Shown here: one piece after another, positions 1-9,662 of the stretch
How positions within the stretch are numbered: the first letter of the stretch is position 1
Layout: each line of letters begins with the position of its first letter
NCBI GenBank assembly: GCA_945901845.1
Contig: CAMDLR010000004.1
Span: forward strand, 1 to 64,000
Direction: 5' to 3'
Source of the DNA: Sediminibacterium ginsengisoli
GTDB taxonomy: Bacteria > Bacteroidota > Bacteroidia > Chitinophagales > Chitinophagaceae
Length of the DNA stretch: 64,000 bases
The notes under the pieces: generated by a model
Databases searched by the model: none
Seen by the model: the letters and a program-made list of their open reading frames with translations, nothing else
What the model was told of the DNA's origin: nothing
Made by a program: the position numbers and the translations under genes

Positions 1-1
1 T

Positions 2-1159
2 ATCCCTATTAGTAATTGTATTAATAGCCATATCAACCGCATGTTTGTATTAACGCAGTTTAATTCTGCGTCACTTAATAAGCATATCAAAAACACGTAT
101 CACTTCAGTGCTTTTAGTAGTGGCTTTGTTGATATTTTAGCCGCCGAACAAACGCCTGATAATCCAGGATGGTTTCAGGGTACCGCCGATGCCGTGCGTC
201 AATCACTGCGCCATATTTCAAATTTAGATTTTGATTACATTTTAATTTTAAGTGGGGATCAACTCTATCAAATGGACTTTAATGATATGTGGCAGGCGCA
301 TATTACAAAAGGTGCCGATATTTCTATTGCCACCATTCCAGTAGATAGTAGAGATGCCCCCGAGTTTGGCATTTTAAAAACAAACGATGAAAATTTAATT
401 ACTTCTTTTATAGAAAAGCCATCGCCAGATGTGCTACCTAATTGGATAAGTGATACAGGTACAGCAATGCAGGCAGCAGGTAAAAATTATTTAGCGTCGA
501 TGGGTATTTATATTTTTAGTAAAAAAGCACTCTACCATTTACTCAACGAGGTGCATCCGAATGCCACTGATTTTGGTAAAGAAATTATGCCACAGGCAAT
601 TGATTCGTATAAAGTAGTGAGTTTCCAATACGATGGTTATTGGACCGATATTGGAAATATTTATTCATTTTTTGAAGCTAATATTGGCCTCACCGACGAT
701 GTGCCCAAGTTTAATTTATTTGACAACACTAAAACGGTATATAGCCGAGCCCGAATGTTACCTCCTGCAAAAATTAGTGGCACAAGGCTTAACAAAAGTA
801 TCATTGCAGAAGGGTCCATTATTTTAGCGGACGTCATAGACCAATCTGTAGTTGGTATACGGGCCAGAATAGGATCTGGAACTACCATTACCAATGCCTA
901 TGTTATGGGTAATGATTATTACGAAACCCTCGAGCAAATTCATGAAAATACAGCTGTTGCTAATCCGCTCATTGGTATTGGAGAGCGTTGTGTGATAGAA
1001 TCTGCCATTATTGATAAAAATTGCCGTATTGGTAACGATGTTATCATAAAAGGAGGAAAGCACCTGGCCAACACCGATCACCCCTTATATGCCGTTAAAG
1101 ATGGTATTGTGGTGATAAAAAAAAGGGCAGTTTTACCAGATGGTTTTGTGATTGAGTAG
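2..1159 (+). CDS. glgC: Glucose-1-phosphate adenylyltransferase (5' end truncated by the window)
   Basis: Reading frame is open to the window edge (IPISNCINSHINRMFVLTQFNSASL...); nucleotidyltransferase plus C-terminal beta-helix type sequence (LSGDQLYQMDF, YWTDIGNIYSFFEAN, IIDKNCRIGNDVII). Confidence 0.93.
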   Translation: MPISNCINSHINRMFVLTQFNSASLNKHIKNTYHFSAFSSGFVDILAAEQTPDNPGWFQGTADAVRQSLRHISNLDFDYILILSGDQLYQMDFNDMWQAHITKGADISIATIPVDSRDAPEFGILKTNDENLITSFIEKPSPDVLPNWISDTGTAMQAAGKNYLASMGIYIFSKKALYHLLNEVHPNATDFGKEIMPQAIDSYKVVSFQYDGYWTDIGNIYSFFEANIGLTDDVPKFNLFDNTKTVYSRARMLPPAKISGTRLNKSIIAEGSIILADVIDQSVVGIRARIGSGTTITNAYVMGNDYYETLEQIHENTAVANPLIGIGERCVIESAIIDKNCRIGNDVIIKGGKHLANTDHPLYAVKDGIVVIKKRAVLPDGFVIE

Positions 1160-1227
1160 GTGTTTGATAGGTTTTTTGACTATTTTAGTGGATATGTATT
1201 TTTTACACATTGCTAAATACGATTGCT

Positions 1228-2610
1228 ATGTCAAATTCATCCGCTAGTCCAACGCCCTTAGTTGGCGTAAAACCCAAACCTAGGTTATCACTAGGCCAAA
1301 TCTTTTTCATGAGTTTTGGTTTTTTGGGTATTCAATTTGGATTTGCACTTCAAAATGGTAATGCCAGTCGAATACTTCGTTCATTTGGTGCCGACGTAGA
1401 TCAACTTCCTGCGTTTTGGATTGTTGCACCACTCATGGGTATGCTTGTGCAACCAATTATTGGACATTATAGTGATCGAACTTGGAACCGAATTGGGAGA
1501 CGGAAACCTTATTTTTTAGTCGGTGCTCTGCTTTCTTCTATTGCACTTTTATTTTTACCCAACGCAGGTGCTGTTGCATCTGTTGTTCCAGCACTTTGGA
1601 TTGGCGCAGGTATTGTTATGATCATGGACGCTTCATTTAATGTGGCTATGGAGCCCTTTAGAGCACTTGTAGCAGATAATTTACCGGATGCACAAAGCAC
1701 AAGCGGGTTTGCGGTGCAAACATTTTTAATTGGCGTAGGTGCCGTTGCGGGATCTGAACTTCCAGGATGGTTGGCAAAACTTGGATTCTCGCAAGATGCA
1801 GGACCAACGGGCGTCGCAGACAATATCAAGTATGCATTTTATATTGGTGCAGCTGTATTTATTATAGCAATTTTAGTGACGGTAATTTTTTCTAAAGAAT
1901 ATCCACCTGCTCAGTATGAGGAGTACCATGGTGTGCAATCAGAAGCAACAAAAAAAGCAGGCTTATCAGAAATTTTTGTTGATTTCAAAAAAATGCCGCG
2001 CACGATGAAGCAGTTAGGCCTGGTTCAATTTTTTTCGTGGTTTGCACTTTTTAGCATGTGGGTATTTACAACCGATGCAGTAGCAACACATGTTTATAAA
2101 TTATCTGGTGATGATGTTTTATCTGTGGCATATAATGAGGCAGGTAATAAAGTGGGTTCTGCATTTGGTACGTATAATTTAGTGGCTGCTATTTACGCGT
2201 TATTCTTACCGGTGGTGGCTAAATTTTTAGGGCGCAAGGGCACGCATGCATTTTCGTTATTTGCCGGAGGCATTGGTCTAGTTTCTATTTATTTTATTAC
2301 CGATCCAGCCATGCTTACCTACTCTATGATTGGCGTAGGGCTTGCTTGGGCTAGTATTTTAGCTATGCCCTATGTGATTTTATCGGGTTCTATTCCTGCT
2401 GGAAAACTTGGTATTTATATGGGTATTTTTAATTTCTTCATTACACTCCCTCAAATTATTAATGGTATTTGTGGCGGTTGGATTGTGAAGCATATTTATG
2501 GTGGACAACCCATTTATGCGATTGTGCTTGCAGGTTTTTTAATGCTATGCGCATCGGTGAGTGTTTTATTTGTGTATGATCCTGGTGCATCAAAATTAGC
2601 CAGTAAATAA
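1228..2610 (+). CDS. MFS transporter, SLC45/sugar-type
   Basis: About 12 hydrophobic segments, motif GHYSDRTWNRIGRRKPYFLVGA; lies in a glycogen/maltodextrin locus. ATG at 1228 preferred over the upstream TTG at 1210. Confidence 0.85.
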   Translation: MSNSSASPTPLVGVKPKPRLSLGQIFFMSFGFLGIQFGFALQNGNASRILRSFGADVDQLPAFWIVAPLMGMLVQPIIGHYSDRTWNRIGRRKPYFLVGALLSSIALLFLPNAGAVASVVPALWIGAGIVMIMDASFNVAMEPFRALVADNLPDAQSTSGFAVQTFLIGVGAVAGSELPGWLAKLGFSQDAGPTGVADNIKYAFYIGAAVFIIAILVTVIFSKEYPPAQYEEYHGVQSEATKKAGLSEIFVDFKKMPRTMKQLGLVQFFSWFALFSMWVFTTDAVATHVYKLSGDDVLSVAYNEAGNKVGSAFGTYNLVAAIYALFLPVVAKFLGRKGTHAFSLFAGGIGLVSIYFITDPAMLTYSMIGVGLAWASILAMPYVILSGSIPAGKLGIYMGIFNFFITLPQIINGICGGWIVKHIYGGQPIYAIVLAGFLMLCASVSVLFVYDPGASKLASK

Positions 2611-2636
2611 TGTATTTAATTTTCAAAATAATAAAC

Positions 2637-4505
2637 ATGAAAAAAATTATTTCGTTTGCATTCCTTATTTGTATGATAAGTTTCGCAACAGCACAGCAAG
2701 TGACCATGTATCCTACCAATTGGTTTGTAGGTATGAAGCTAAACAAAGTGCAAGTACTTTTAAGAAGTACAGACCCTAGTTTTTCAAAGGCAAAATTTGA
2801 GGTAAAATACCCGGGTGTTACCTTAACTAAAACGCACTCTTTTACCAACGGAAAATATGTAGCGCTTGATCTTACCATTGCACCTACTGCAAAAGTGGGT
2901 AATGTAAAGATTAGTGCAACAAATGCAGGTACAGTAATCGTTTACGACTGGGCATTGTTAAATAGAAGAGAAGGAAACGGAACCAAATTTGCACAAGGTG
3001 TGCGTAGCGAAGATGCTGTTTATTTACTCATGCCAGACCGCTTTAGCAACGCCGATAAAACCAATGATGCCTTTAAAGATATGCGTGATAGTGTTGCCAA
3101 TGCAGGTGATATACTCCTTCGTCATGGAGGAGATTTAAAAGGGGTAGAAAATCATTTAAATTATATTAAGGAACTGGGCATGACATCTATTTGGATGTGT
3201 CCCATTATTGAAAATGATATGCCACAAAGTAAAGAAGCTGCAGGTTGGATGAGTGGTTATCATGGATACTGGTTTACCGATCATTATAAAGTGGACAAAC
3301 GTTTTGGTGGTAACGAGGCGTACAAATCATTATCTGATGCAATGCATAAAAATGGATTAAAATTAATTCAGGACGCGGTATACAATCACGTTGGTGATAT
3401 GCACTGGATGCATCATGATGCGCCAGCACTTGATTGGATCAATCAGTGGAATAGCTACACGGGTAGTACACACAGAGAAGAAACAGTGTATTCAAATAAT
3501 GGAAGTGCCATTGATAAAAAGAAAATGTTAGATGGTTGGTTTGTGCCACATTTACCGGATGTAAATCAGCGCAACCCTTATGTTTCTAATTATTTAATCC
3601 AGCACGCCATTTGGACCACCGAAACTTTTGGTGTTGATGGTTGGAGGGTAGATACCTATAAATATTGTGATGAAGCGTTTATGAACCGTGTAAACGATGC
3701 GTTAATGCTTGAATATCCTAAGCTTACCATTTTTGGTGAAACAGTTTCTAGATCTGTAACGGGTACTGCTTATTTTGCGCGCAATACGATGGATGTTCCT
3801 TTTAAACACAATGTTGAAGGCGTTACTGATTTTCCAGTGCATTTTAGTTTTTTAGATGCCGTAAATCAGCCATTTAGTTGGGACAATGGCTTGTCTAAAT
3901 TGTATGTGACTTTATCGCAAGATATTTTATACAAGAATCCTTTAAACAATAGTATTTTCTTAGACAACCATGATAACAACCGTTTTTTATCGATGGTTGG
4001 GGAAGACTATAATAAATTTAAAATGGGGATTGGTCTTTTGTATACAACCCGAGGTATTCCGCAGTTGTATTACGGTACAGAAATTCTCATGAAAAATTTT
4101 ATGAACCCAAGTGATGCCATGGTGCGTCTTAATTTTCCAGGTGGATTTCCGGGCGATGCGGTTAATAAATTTGAAGCGGTTGGTAGAAACGCAAAAGAAA
4201 ATGATGCTTTCAATTTTGTAAAAACAATTGCCAATTTTAGAAAAGGATCACCTGCATTAACAAAGGGTAGCACTACCATGTTTGTTCCTAAAGATGGCTA
4301 TTTTGTTTATTTCAGAAAAGCAGACAACCAAACAATTATGTGTGTCGTAAATAGTAACGACAAAGCACAAGACGTTCAGTTTTCCTATTATGCCGAATTA
4401 ACAAATGGTTTTAAAGGCGGAAAAGAAGTGGTAACGGGCTATCAAGTTGGCACTCAATTTTCTATTCCTGCAAAGCAAATGTGGATTATTGAATTGAATA
4501 AATAA
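2637..4505 (+). CDS. GH13 alpha-amylase family protein (neopullulanase/cyclomaltodextrinase-like), secreted
   Basis: Signal peptide MKKIISFAFLICMISFATAQ; GH13 motifs DAVYNH, GWRVDTYKY, FGETV, FLDNHDNNR. Confidence 0.9.
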   Translation: MKKIISFAFLICMISFATAQQVTMYPTNWFVGMKLNKVQVLLRSTDPSFSKAKFEVKYPGVTLTKTHSFTNGKYVALDLTIAPTAKVGNVKISATNAGTVIVYDWALLNRREGNGTKFAQGVRSEDAVYLLMPDRFSNADKTNDAFKDMRDSVANAGDILLRHGGDLKGVENHLNYIKELGMTSIWMCPIIENDMPQSKEAAGWMSGYHGYWFTDHYKVDKRFGGNEAYKSLSDAMHKNGLKLIQDAVYNHVGDMHWMHHDAPALDWINQWNSYTGSTHREETVYSNNGSAIDKKKMLDGWFVPHLPDVNQRNPYVSNYLIQHAIWTTETFGVDGWRVDTYKYCDEAFMNRVNDALMLEYPKLTIFGETVSRSVTGTAYFARNTMDVPFKHNVEGVTDFPVHFSFLDAVNQPFSWDNGLSKLYVTLSQDILYKNPLNNSIFLDNHDNNRFLSMVGEDYNKFKMGIGLLYTTRGIPQLYYGTEILMKNFMNPSDAMVRLNFPGGFPGDAVNKFEAVGRNAKENDAFNFVKTIANFRKGSPALTKGSTTMFVPKDGYFVYFRKADNQTIMCVVNSNDKAQDVQFSYYAELTNGFKGGKEVVTGYQVGTQFSIPAKQMWIIELNK

Positions 4506-4533
4506 AGGTTGTACCTTACACCAAACAACAACA

Positions 4534-6468
4534 TTGGAAATCGCGACTCCTTCACATCTATCACAAGCATCTGTTTGGGAATACTCTTTATTTTCAGAAG
4601 CAGATGTGCGTAATTTTCAGGCGGGTACGCATTATCAGTTGTATAAACTTTTTGGAAATAAGCAGCTTCAGGTAAATGGAATAGCAGGAACTTATTTTGC
4701 AGTTTGGGCACCTAGTGCTTCGGCTATTTTTGTTACCGGTAATTTTAATGGATGGAATGAATTATCACATCCGCTGCATGTTAGGCCAGATTCATCTGGC
4801 ATCTGGGAAGGTTTTATTCCGGATGTAGCAGCGGGGGAACTCTATAAATATCATATTCACGGATTTGAGGGCGTACAACTTAATAAGGCAGATCCATTTG
4901 CGCATTACGCCGAAAAAAGACCAGAAACAGCTTCTATTACCTGGCAAACAAATTACCATTGGTCCGATCAAAATTGGATGGAGCATCGAAAAAAGAAAAA
5001 TGCATTAGATGCACCTATATCTGTGTACGAAATGCATTTGGCTAGTTGGATGCGTCCTATTCCTTCCGATGAAGGGAGTTACAATACCTATGCGCAAATA
5101 GCGGAAAGGCTGGTTCCGTATGTACTTGAAATGGGTTTTACGCATATCGAGCTCATGCCTGTTATGGAACATCCATTTGATGGCAGTTGGGGTTATCAGG
5201 GCACAGGTTTTTTTGCGCCTACATCTAGGTTTGGAAACCCGCAAGATTTTGCTTCATTTATTAATGCTTTTCATAACGCAGGCATTGGTGTTATTTTAGA
5301 CTGGGTACCATCGCATTTTCCGTATGACGCACACGGTCTTTATTTATTTGATGGTTCGCATACCTACGAATATGCCGATATGCGCAAAGGGTTTCATCCC
5401 GATTGGAACTCTTATATTTTTAATTATAAACGTGGTGAAGTAAAATCATTTTTAATTAGTAGTGCGCGTTTTTGGGTAGACAAATTTCATATCGACGGAT
5501 TACGGGTAGATGCAGTTAGCTCTATGTTGCGCTTAGATTATAGTAGAAAAGCAGGAGCATGGGAACCCAACGAATTTGGGGGTGATGGTAATTTAGAAGC
5601 GGTTGCTTTTATCAAAGATTTAAATGAAACACTCTATCGTGATTTTCCGGATATCCAAACCATTGCAGAAGAAGCAACCGATTGGCCGGGAGTTAGTAAA
5701 CCAACATCTATGGATGGACTTGGTTTTGGTATGAAATGGATGATGGGTTGGATGCATGATACGATTGATTATTTTAAAGCTGATCCGCTGATGCGGGCTG
5801 GGATACAGGATAAGTTTTCTTTTAGTATGATGTATTACTACGATGAAAATTTTATGCTACCCTTAAGTCATGATGAAGTGGTGCACGGAAAGAGCCCCAT
5901 GATTTATAAAATGCCTGGTGACGATTGGCAAAAGTTTGCCAATTTAAGGCTCCTCTATGCTTATATGTTTATGCATCCGGGTGCTAAGCTTTTGTTTATG
6001 GGTAATGAATTTGCTGCCACCACCGAATGGAATTATAAAACAGAACTGCCTTGGCATTTGCTAGCGCATCCAAGTCATGGCGGTATGAAATATTGTGTAC
6101 AAAAGTTAAACGAGTTATATACCTCACAACCTGCTTTGTATGAACTTCAATTTGATCCCGCTGGGTTTGAATGGATAGATCTACAACACAGATCCGAATC
6201 TGTGATGGCCTTTAAACGTAAAGGAAAAAATCCTGCTGAGGATATTGTTGTGCTCATCAATGCCACACCTGTTGTAAGGCATGATTGGAAAATAAGTGTG
6301 CAAGGAAAACCAAAATGGCAGGAAATATTTAATAGCGACAATCAAGATTTTTGGGGCACCGGGGTTGTTTATAACCCGGATATACCTTGCGTTTGCGTGG
6401 ATGTTCAAAAAAATTGGTATGAACTTACTTTACAGTTGCCTGCTTTGAGCGCGGTGGTATTAAAATAA
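4534..6468 (+). CDS. glgB: 1,4-alpha-glucan branching enzyme
   Basis: CBM48 region (FAVWAPSASAIFVTGNFNGWN), GLRVDAVSSMLRLDY, EEATDWPGVSKP, LPLSHDEVVHGK. The start is a TTG codon. Confidence 0.95.
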   Translation: MEIATPSHLSQASVWEYSLFSEADVRNFQAGTHYQLYKLFGNKQLQVNGIAGTYFAVWAPSASAIFVTGNFNGWNELSHPLHVRPDSSGIWEGFIPDVAAGELYKYHIHGFEGVQLNKADPFAHYAEKRPETASITWQTNYHWSDQNWMEHRKKKNALDAPISVYEMHLASWMRPIPSDEGSYNTYAQIAERLVPYVLEMGFTHIELMPVMEHPFDGSWGYQGTGFFAPTSRFGNPQDFASFINAFHNAGIGVILDWVPSHFPYDAHGLYLFDGSHTYEYADMRKGFHPDWNSYIFNYKRGEVKSFLISSARFWVDKFHIDGLRVDAVSSMLRLDYSRKAGAWEPNEFGGDGNLEAVAFIKDLNETLYRDFPDIQTIAEEATDWPGVSKPTSMDGLGFGMKWMMGWMHDTIDYFKADPLMRAGIQDKFSFSMMYYYDENFMLPLSHDEVVHGKSPMIYKMPGDDWQKFANLRLLYAYMFMHPGAKLLFMGNEFAATTEWNYKTELPWHLLAHPSHGGMKYCVQKLNELYTSQPALYELQFDPAGFEWIDLQHRSESVMAFKRKGKNPAEDIVVLINATPVVRHDWKISVQGKPKWQEIFNSDNQDFWGTGVVYNPDIPCVCVDVQKNWYELTLQLPALSAVVLK

Positions 6469-7626
6469 TTAGTTGGCAAGCGGTAATTGCAAGCAAAATG
6501 TAGTACCCTTTCCTGGCTCTGTTTGTTTGATAAATAATTTACCCTCATGGTAGCTTTCCATAATTCTTTTACTGAGTGGAAGTCCGAGCCCCCAACCTCT
6601 TTTTTTAGTCGTATAACCGGGTTCGAATATTTGATTGGCAGTTTTACTATCCATGCCTTTACCTGTATCTGTTATTGTAATATTCACTTGTTTGTTTTGT
6701 ACCGAAGCCATAATAGTAATTTTACCAGCGCCTTCTGTGGCATCTAGTGCATTTTTGATTAGGTTTTCTAATACCCAATCAAAAAGAGGAACAGAGAGCA
6801 TTACAAAAGCTTCTGCGGGAAGGCTGCATTCTATAATTACCTGCTTGCTAGATCTAAGTTTCATGTAGGCTACCATGCGTTCAATTTCTATAAATGGATT
6901 GCTACGGGTAAGTTGTGGGGTACTTCCTATTTTCCCAAATCGATCCGAAATAAGTTGTAATCTTTCAATGTCTTTTTCAATCTCAAAAACAATGGGGTCT
7001 TTGGTGTCTTTTTCTTTTAATAAAGTAATCCATCCCTGTAGGCTAGAAACCGGCGTGCCCAGTTGGTGGGCTGTTTCTTTGGCCATACCTAGCCATAATT
7101 TATCCTGCTCATTTTTATACCGTGAACGTAATGTACTTACTGCGATAAAAACAAATAAAGCCACAATAAATAGTTGAATGTACGGATACCATTCTACTTC
7201 TTTTAGCAGCTTGCTAGGGCCGTAGTAATAGTGGTTGGCTATGTATGGTGAATCACTAATAACAACAACGATGGGTTCTTTAGAAAACGTTTTAAAGTCT
7301 GCTAACTTTTTTGTCAGGTACAAGCTATCTGATGCAATGCTTGCTGTATCGAGATTAAGTGCGTTACCTGTTGGAATTCCTTTTTCATTGGTTTCAATGA
7401 TGGGGATGTCTTCATTGTCGGCACTAATTTGGATGGCAAGGTTTAGGTTGCTACTGTCTTTACTACTTAAAATAGTTTGTTGCGCTTCTATCCATTCACG
7501 CACATATTTTTTTTCGGTATTGGCAATTTTACCTGCTACATACGTCGAATAAAATATAGTGGCGCATACAAATAGTATGGCAATAAATACGAGTAAGCCT
7601 GACCACCGATATTGTTTCATGGTCAA
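6469..7626 (-). CDS. Membrane-bound sensor histidine kinase
   Basis: Two TM segments, H-box AKETAHQLGTPVSSLQGWI, HATPase motifs NLIKNALDAT, DTGKGMD, GWGLGLPLSKRI. Confidence 0.9.
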   Translation of the reverse strand: MTMKQYRWSGLLVFIAILFVCATIFYSTYVAGKIANTEKKYVREWIEAQQTILSSKDSSNLNLAIQISADNEDIPIIETNEKGIPTGNALNLDTASIASDSLYLTKKLADFKTFSKEPIVVVISDSPYIANHYYYGPSKLLKEVEWYPYIQLFIVALFVFIAVSTLRSRYKNEQDKLWLGMAKETAHQLGTPVSSLQGWITLLKEKDTKDPIVFEIEKDIERLQLISDRFGKIGSTPQLTRSNPFIEIERMVAYMKLRSSKQVIIECSLPAEAFVMLSVPLFDWVLENLIKNALDATEGAGKITIMASVQNKQVNITITDTGKGMDSKTANQIFEPGYTTKKRGWGLGLPLSKRIMESYHEGKLFIKQTEPGKGTTFCLQLPLAN

Positions 7627-8574
7627 TTAAAACAAGCCGCCTTTTTTAAGGCTAGTTATACCTTCTCCAATTTTAAATCCGTTGTTATAAATTTCAATTT
7701 TATAATTGCCCATTTCAAAAGCAGCAGCTTGTTTCCAGTCAAAGCTAACTTGGCTAGCTTTTCCTTGTTCGTAATTTACACTTACTTTACTGGTATAACT
7801 TCTGTTTCCTTCATCTCTGGTATTAAATGAAGCACCTTCTGAAATAGATTTTCCATCAGGACCTGTGATACACACATAAATATCTTTGGTGCCTGATGCA
7901 GAAATTTTATTTGGGTCAAGTGTAAAAGAAATGCGAATAAGATCGGCACGTTTTGCAGAAGTTGTTGCTTTGGCCGCGCCATTATTTTTTACATTAAGTG
8001 CAGCGATTGCAATATTGGAAGCATGTAAAGTAGACGCAATATCTACTTTTTCATCTAGTTCCTTTTTAGTGGCAGTTAGGTTTTGCTCTAAATTTTGTTT
8101 ATCGTTTGTTAGTTGAGATTTTTCTGTGTTTAATTGCTCATTGGCAACATTGAGTTGTTTGTTTTCACCTTTCAATTTTTCGATTTCAGCAAATAAGCCC
8201 TCTACTTTGCCATTTAGTTCCAGAATCATTTGACGAGCTAGTGATAAGTCAGCATCTGAAGCCTGTTTGTTTTTTATGATAGCACTTATTTTTGATTTTA
8301 GTTGCTGAATTTCATTGCCTCTTTCTGCAAGTGCGCCCTGTAATTGACTATTGTTAAGTGTTAATGAATCTGCTTTTGCAGACACTAAGTCGTAAGCTTC
8401 TTGTATGGCACCTCTACTGCTATCCACAAATTGAATTTTAGTTTCCATTAGGGTAACAGTGTCTTGATGTTCTTTTTTATTATACAAAAAGTATGCCCAG
8501 CTTCCCACCAGGGCCAAAACTAAAAATAGAATAATTCCTTTGTTGTTACTATTGTTTCCGTTGGTTACTGGCAT
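7627..8574 (-). CDS. Coiled-coil protein with one N-terminal TM helix, unknown function
   Basis: N-terminal TM (IILFLVLALVGSWAYFLY) followed by a long heptad-like Q/N/K/E/L region; abuts the kinase at 7626. Confidence 0.75.
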   Translation of the reverse strand: MPVTNGNNSNNKGIILFLVLALVGSWAYFLYNKKEHQDTVTLMETKIQFVDSSRGAIQEAYDLVSAKADSLTLNNSQLQGALAERGNEIQQLKSKISAIIKNKQASDADLSLARQMILELNGKVEGLFAEIEKLKGENKQLNVANEQLNTEKSQLTNDKQNLEQNLTATKKELDEKVDIASTLHASNIAIAALNVKNNGAAKATTSAKRADLIRISFTLDPNKISASGTKDIYVCITGPDGKSISEGASFNTRDEGNRSYTSKVSVNYEQGKASQVSFDWKQAAAFEMGNYKIEIYNNGFKIGEGITSLKKGGLF

Positions 8575-8663
8575 ATATATGTGTTTTGATGCAAATTAAA
8601 TAAAATCGATTGAATCCTGTGTAGTTTTAGCAATTTGATAAGATTTTCTAGCATCTTTGCAGC

Positions 8664-9662
8664 ATGTCAGCCGAAAAAATCATTGCCGATTGGAAAAAAG
8701 GGAACTTCAAGCCTATTTACTGGCTAGAAGGGGATGAGCCTTTTTTTATCGACCAAGTGGTCAATTACGCTGAACATAAAATTTTATCGGAGTCTGAAGC
8801 TAGTTTTAACCTTTCTATTTTTTATGGAAAAGATGCCGATTGGTCATCGGTGGTTAATGCATGTATGCGTTATCCTATGTTTGCTGATAAGCAAGTGGTT
8901 ATTTTAAAAGAAGCGCAGCAAATGCGTGATATTGAAAAATTAGAATCCTACATTGACAATCCTTTAGCATCTACCATATTTGTAGTGAGCTTCAAAGAAA
9001 AAAAAGTGGACGGAAGGTCCAAGTTGGCTAAAACCCTCAAATCAAAAGGGGAGATGCTGACCACTAAAAAAATGTATGATAGCCAGTTGCCTGAATGGGT
9101 GAATCAAATGGTGGCATCACATAAATTAACCATTGTGCCTAAAGCACTTCATTTACTAGTAGATCATATTGGTAATGATTTAAGTAGACTTCAAAATGAA
9201 GTTGAAAAGCTAGCCGTAAATCTAGCAGGTCGAAATAATATTACGGAAGACGACATCGAAAAATACATTGGTGTTAGTAAAGACTTTAATGTTTTTGAAC
9301 TACAAGATGCGTTGGGTAAAAGAGACCTCGCTAAAACCATTCGAATCATTCATTATTTTGAGGCCAATCCTAAAGCGGCACCGATTCAAATGATTCTGCC
9401 AGCCCTTTATAACTATTTTAGTAAAGTATTTATGCTGTATAGCCTTCCAAGTATTACAGAACAGTCAGCAGCTGCGGCACTTGGCGTAAATCCGTTTTTT
9501 GTAAAAGAGTATATTGCTACTGCGCGCCGTTATGATTACGAGGGCATCGAAAAAGTGTTATTACTCCTTCATCAATATAATTTGAGAAGTATTGGCGTGC
9601 ATGATGCTGGAACCTCTGATGCAGGTTTACTTAAAGAACTAGCCGTTAAAATGATCAGTTAA
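8664..9662 (+). CDS. holA: DNA polymerase III subunit delta
   Basis: N-terminus IIADWKKGNFKPIYWLEGDEPFFIDQV and overall HolA-type length and pattern. Confidence 0.9.
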   Translation: MSAEKIIADWKKGNFKPIYWLEGDEPFFIDQVVNYAEHKILSESEASFNLSIFYGKDADWSSVVNACMRYPMFADKQVVILKEAQQMRDIEKLESYIDNPLASTIFVVSFKEKKVDGRSKLAKTLKSKGEMLTTKKMYDSQLPEWVNQMVASHKLTIVPKALHLLVDHIGNDLSRLQNEVEKLAVNLAGRNNITEDDIEKYIGVSKDFNVFELQDALGKRDLAKTIRIIHYFEANPKAAPIQMILPALYNYFSKVFMLYSLPSITEQSAAAALGVNPFFVKEYIATARRYDYEGIEKVLLLLHQYNLRSIGVHDAGTSDAGLLKELAVKMIS

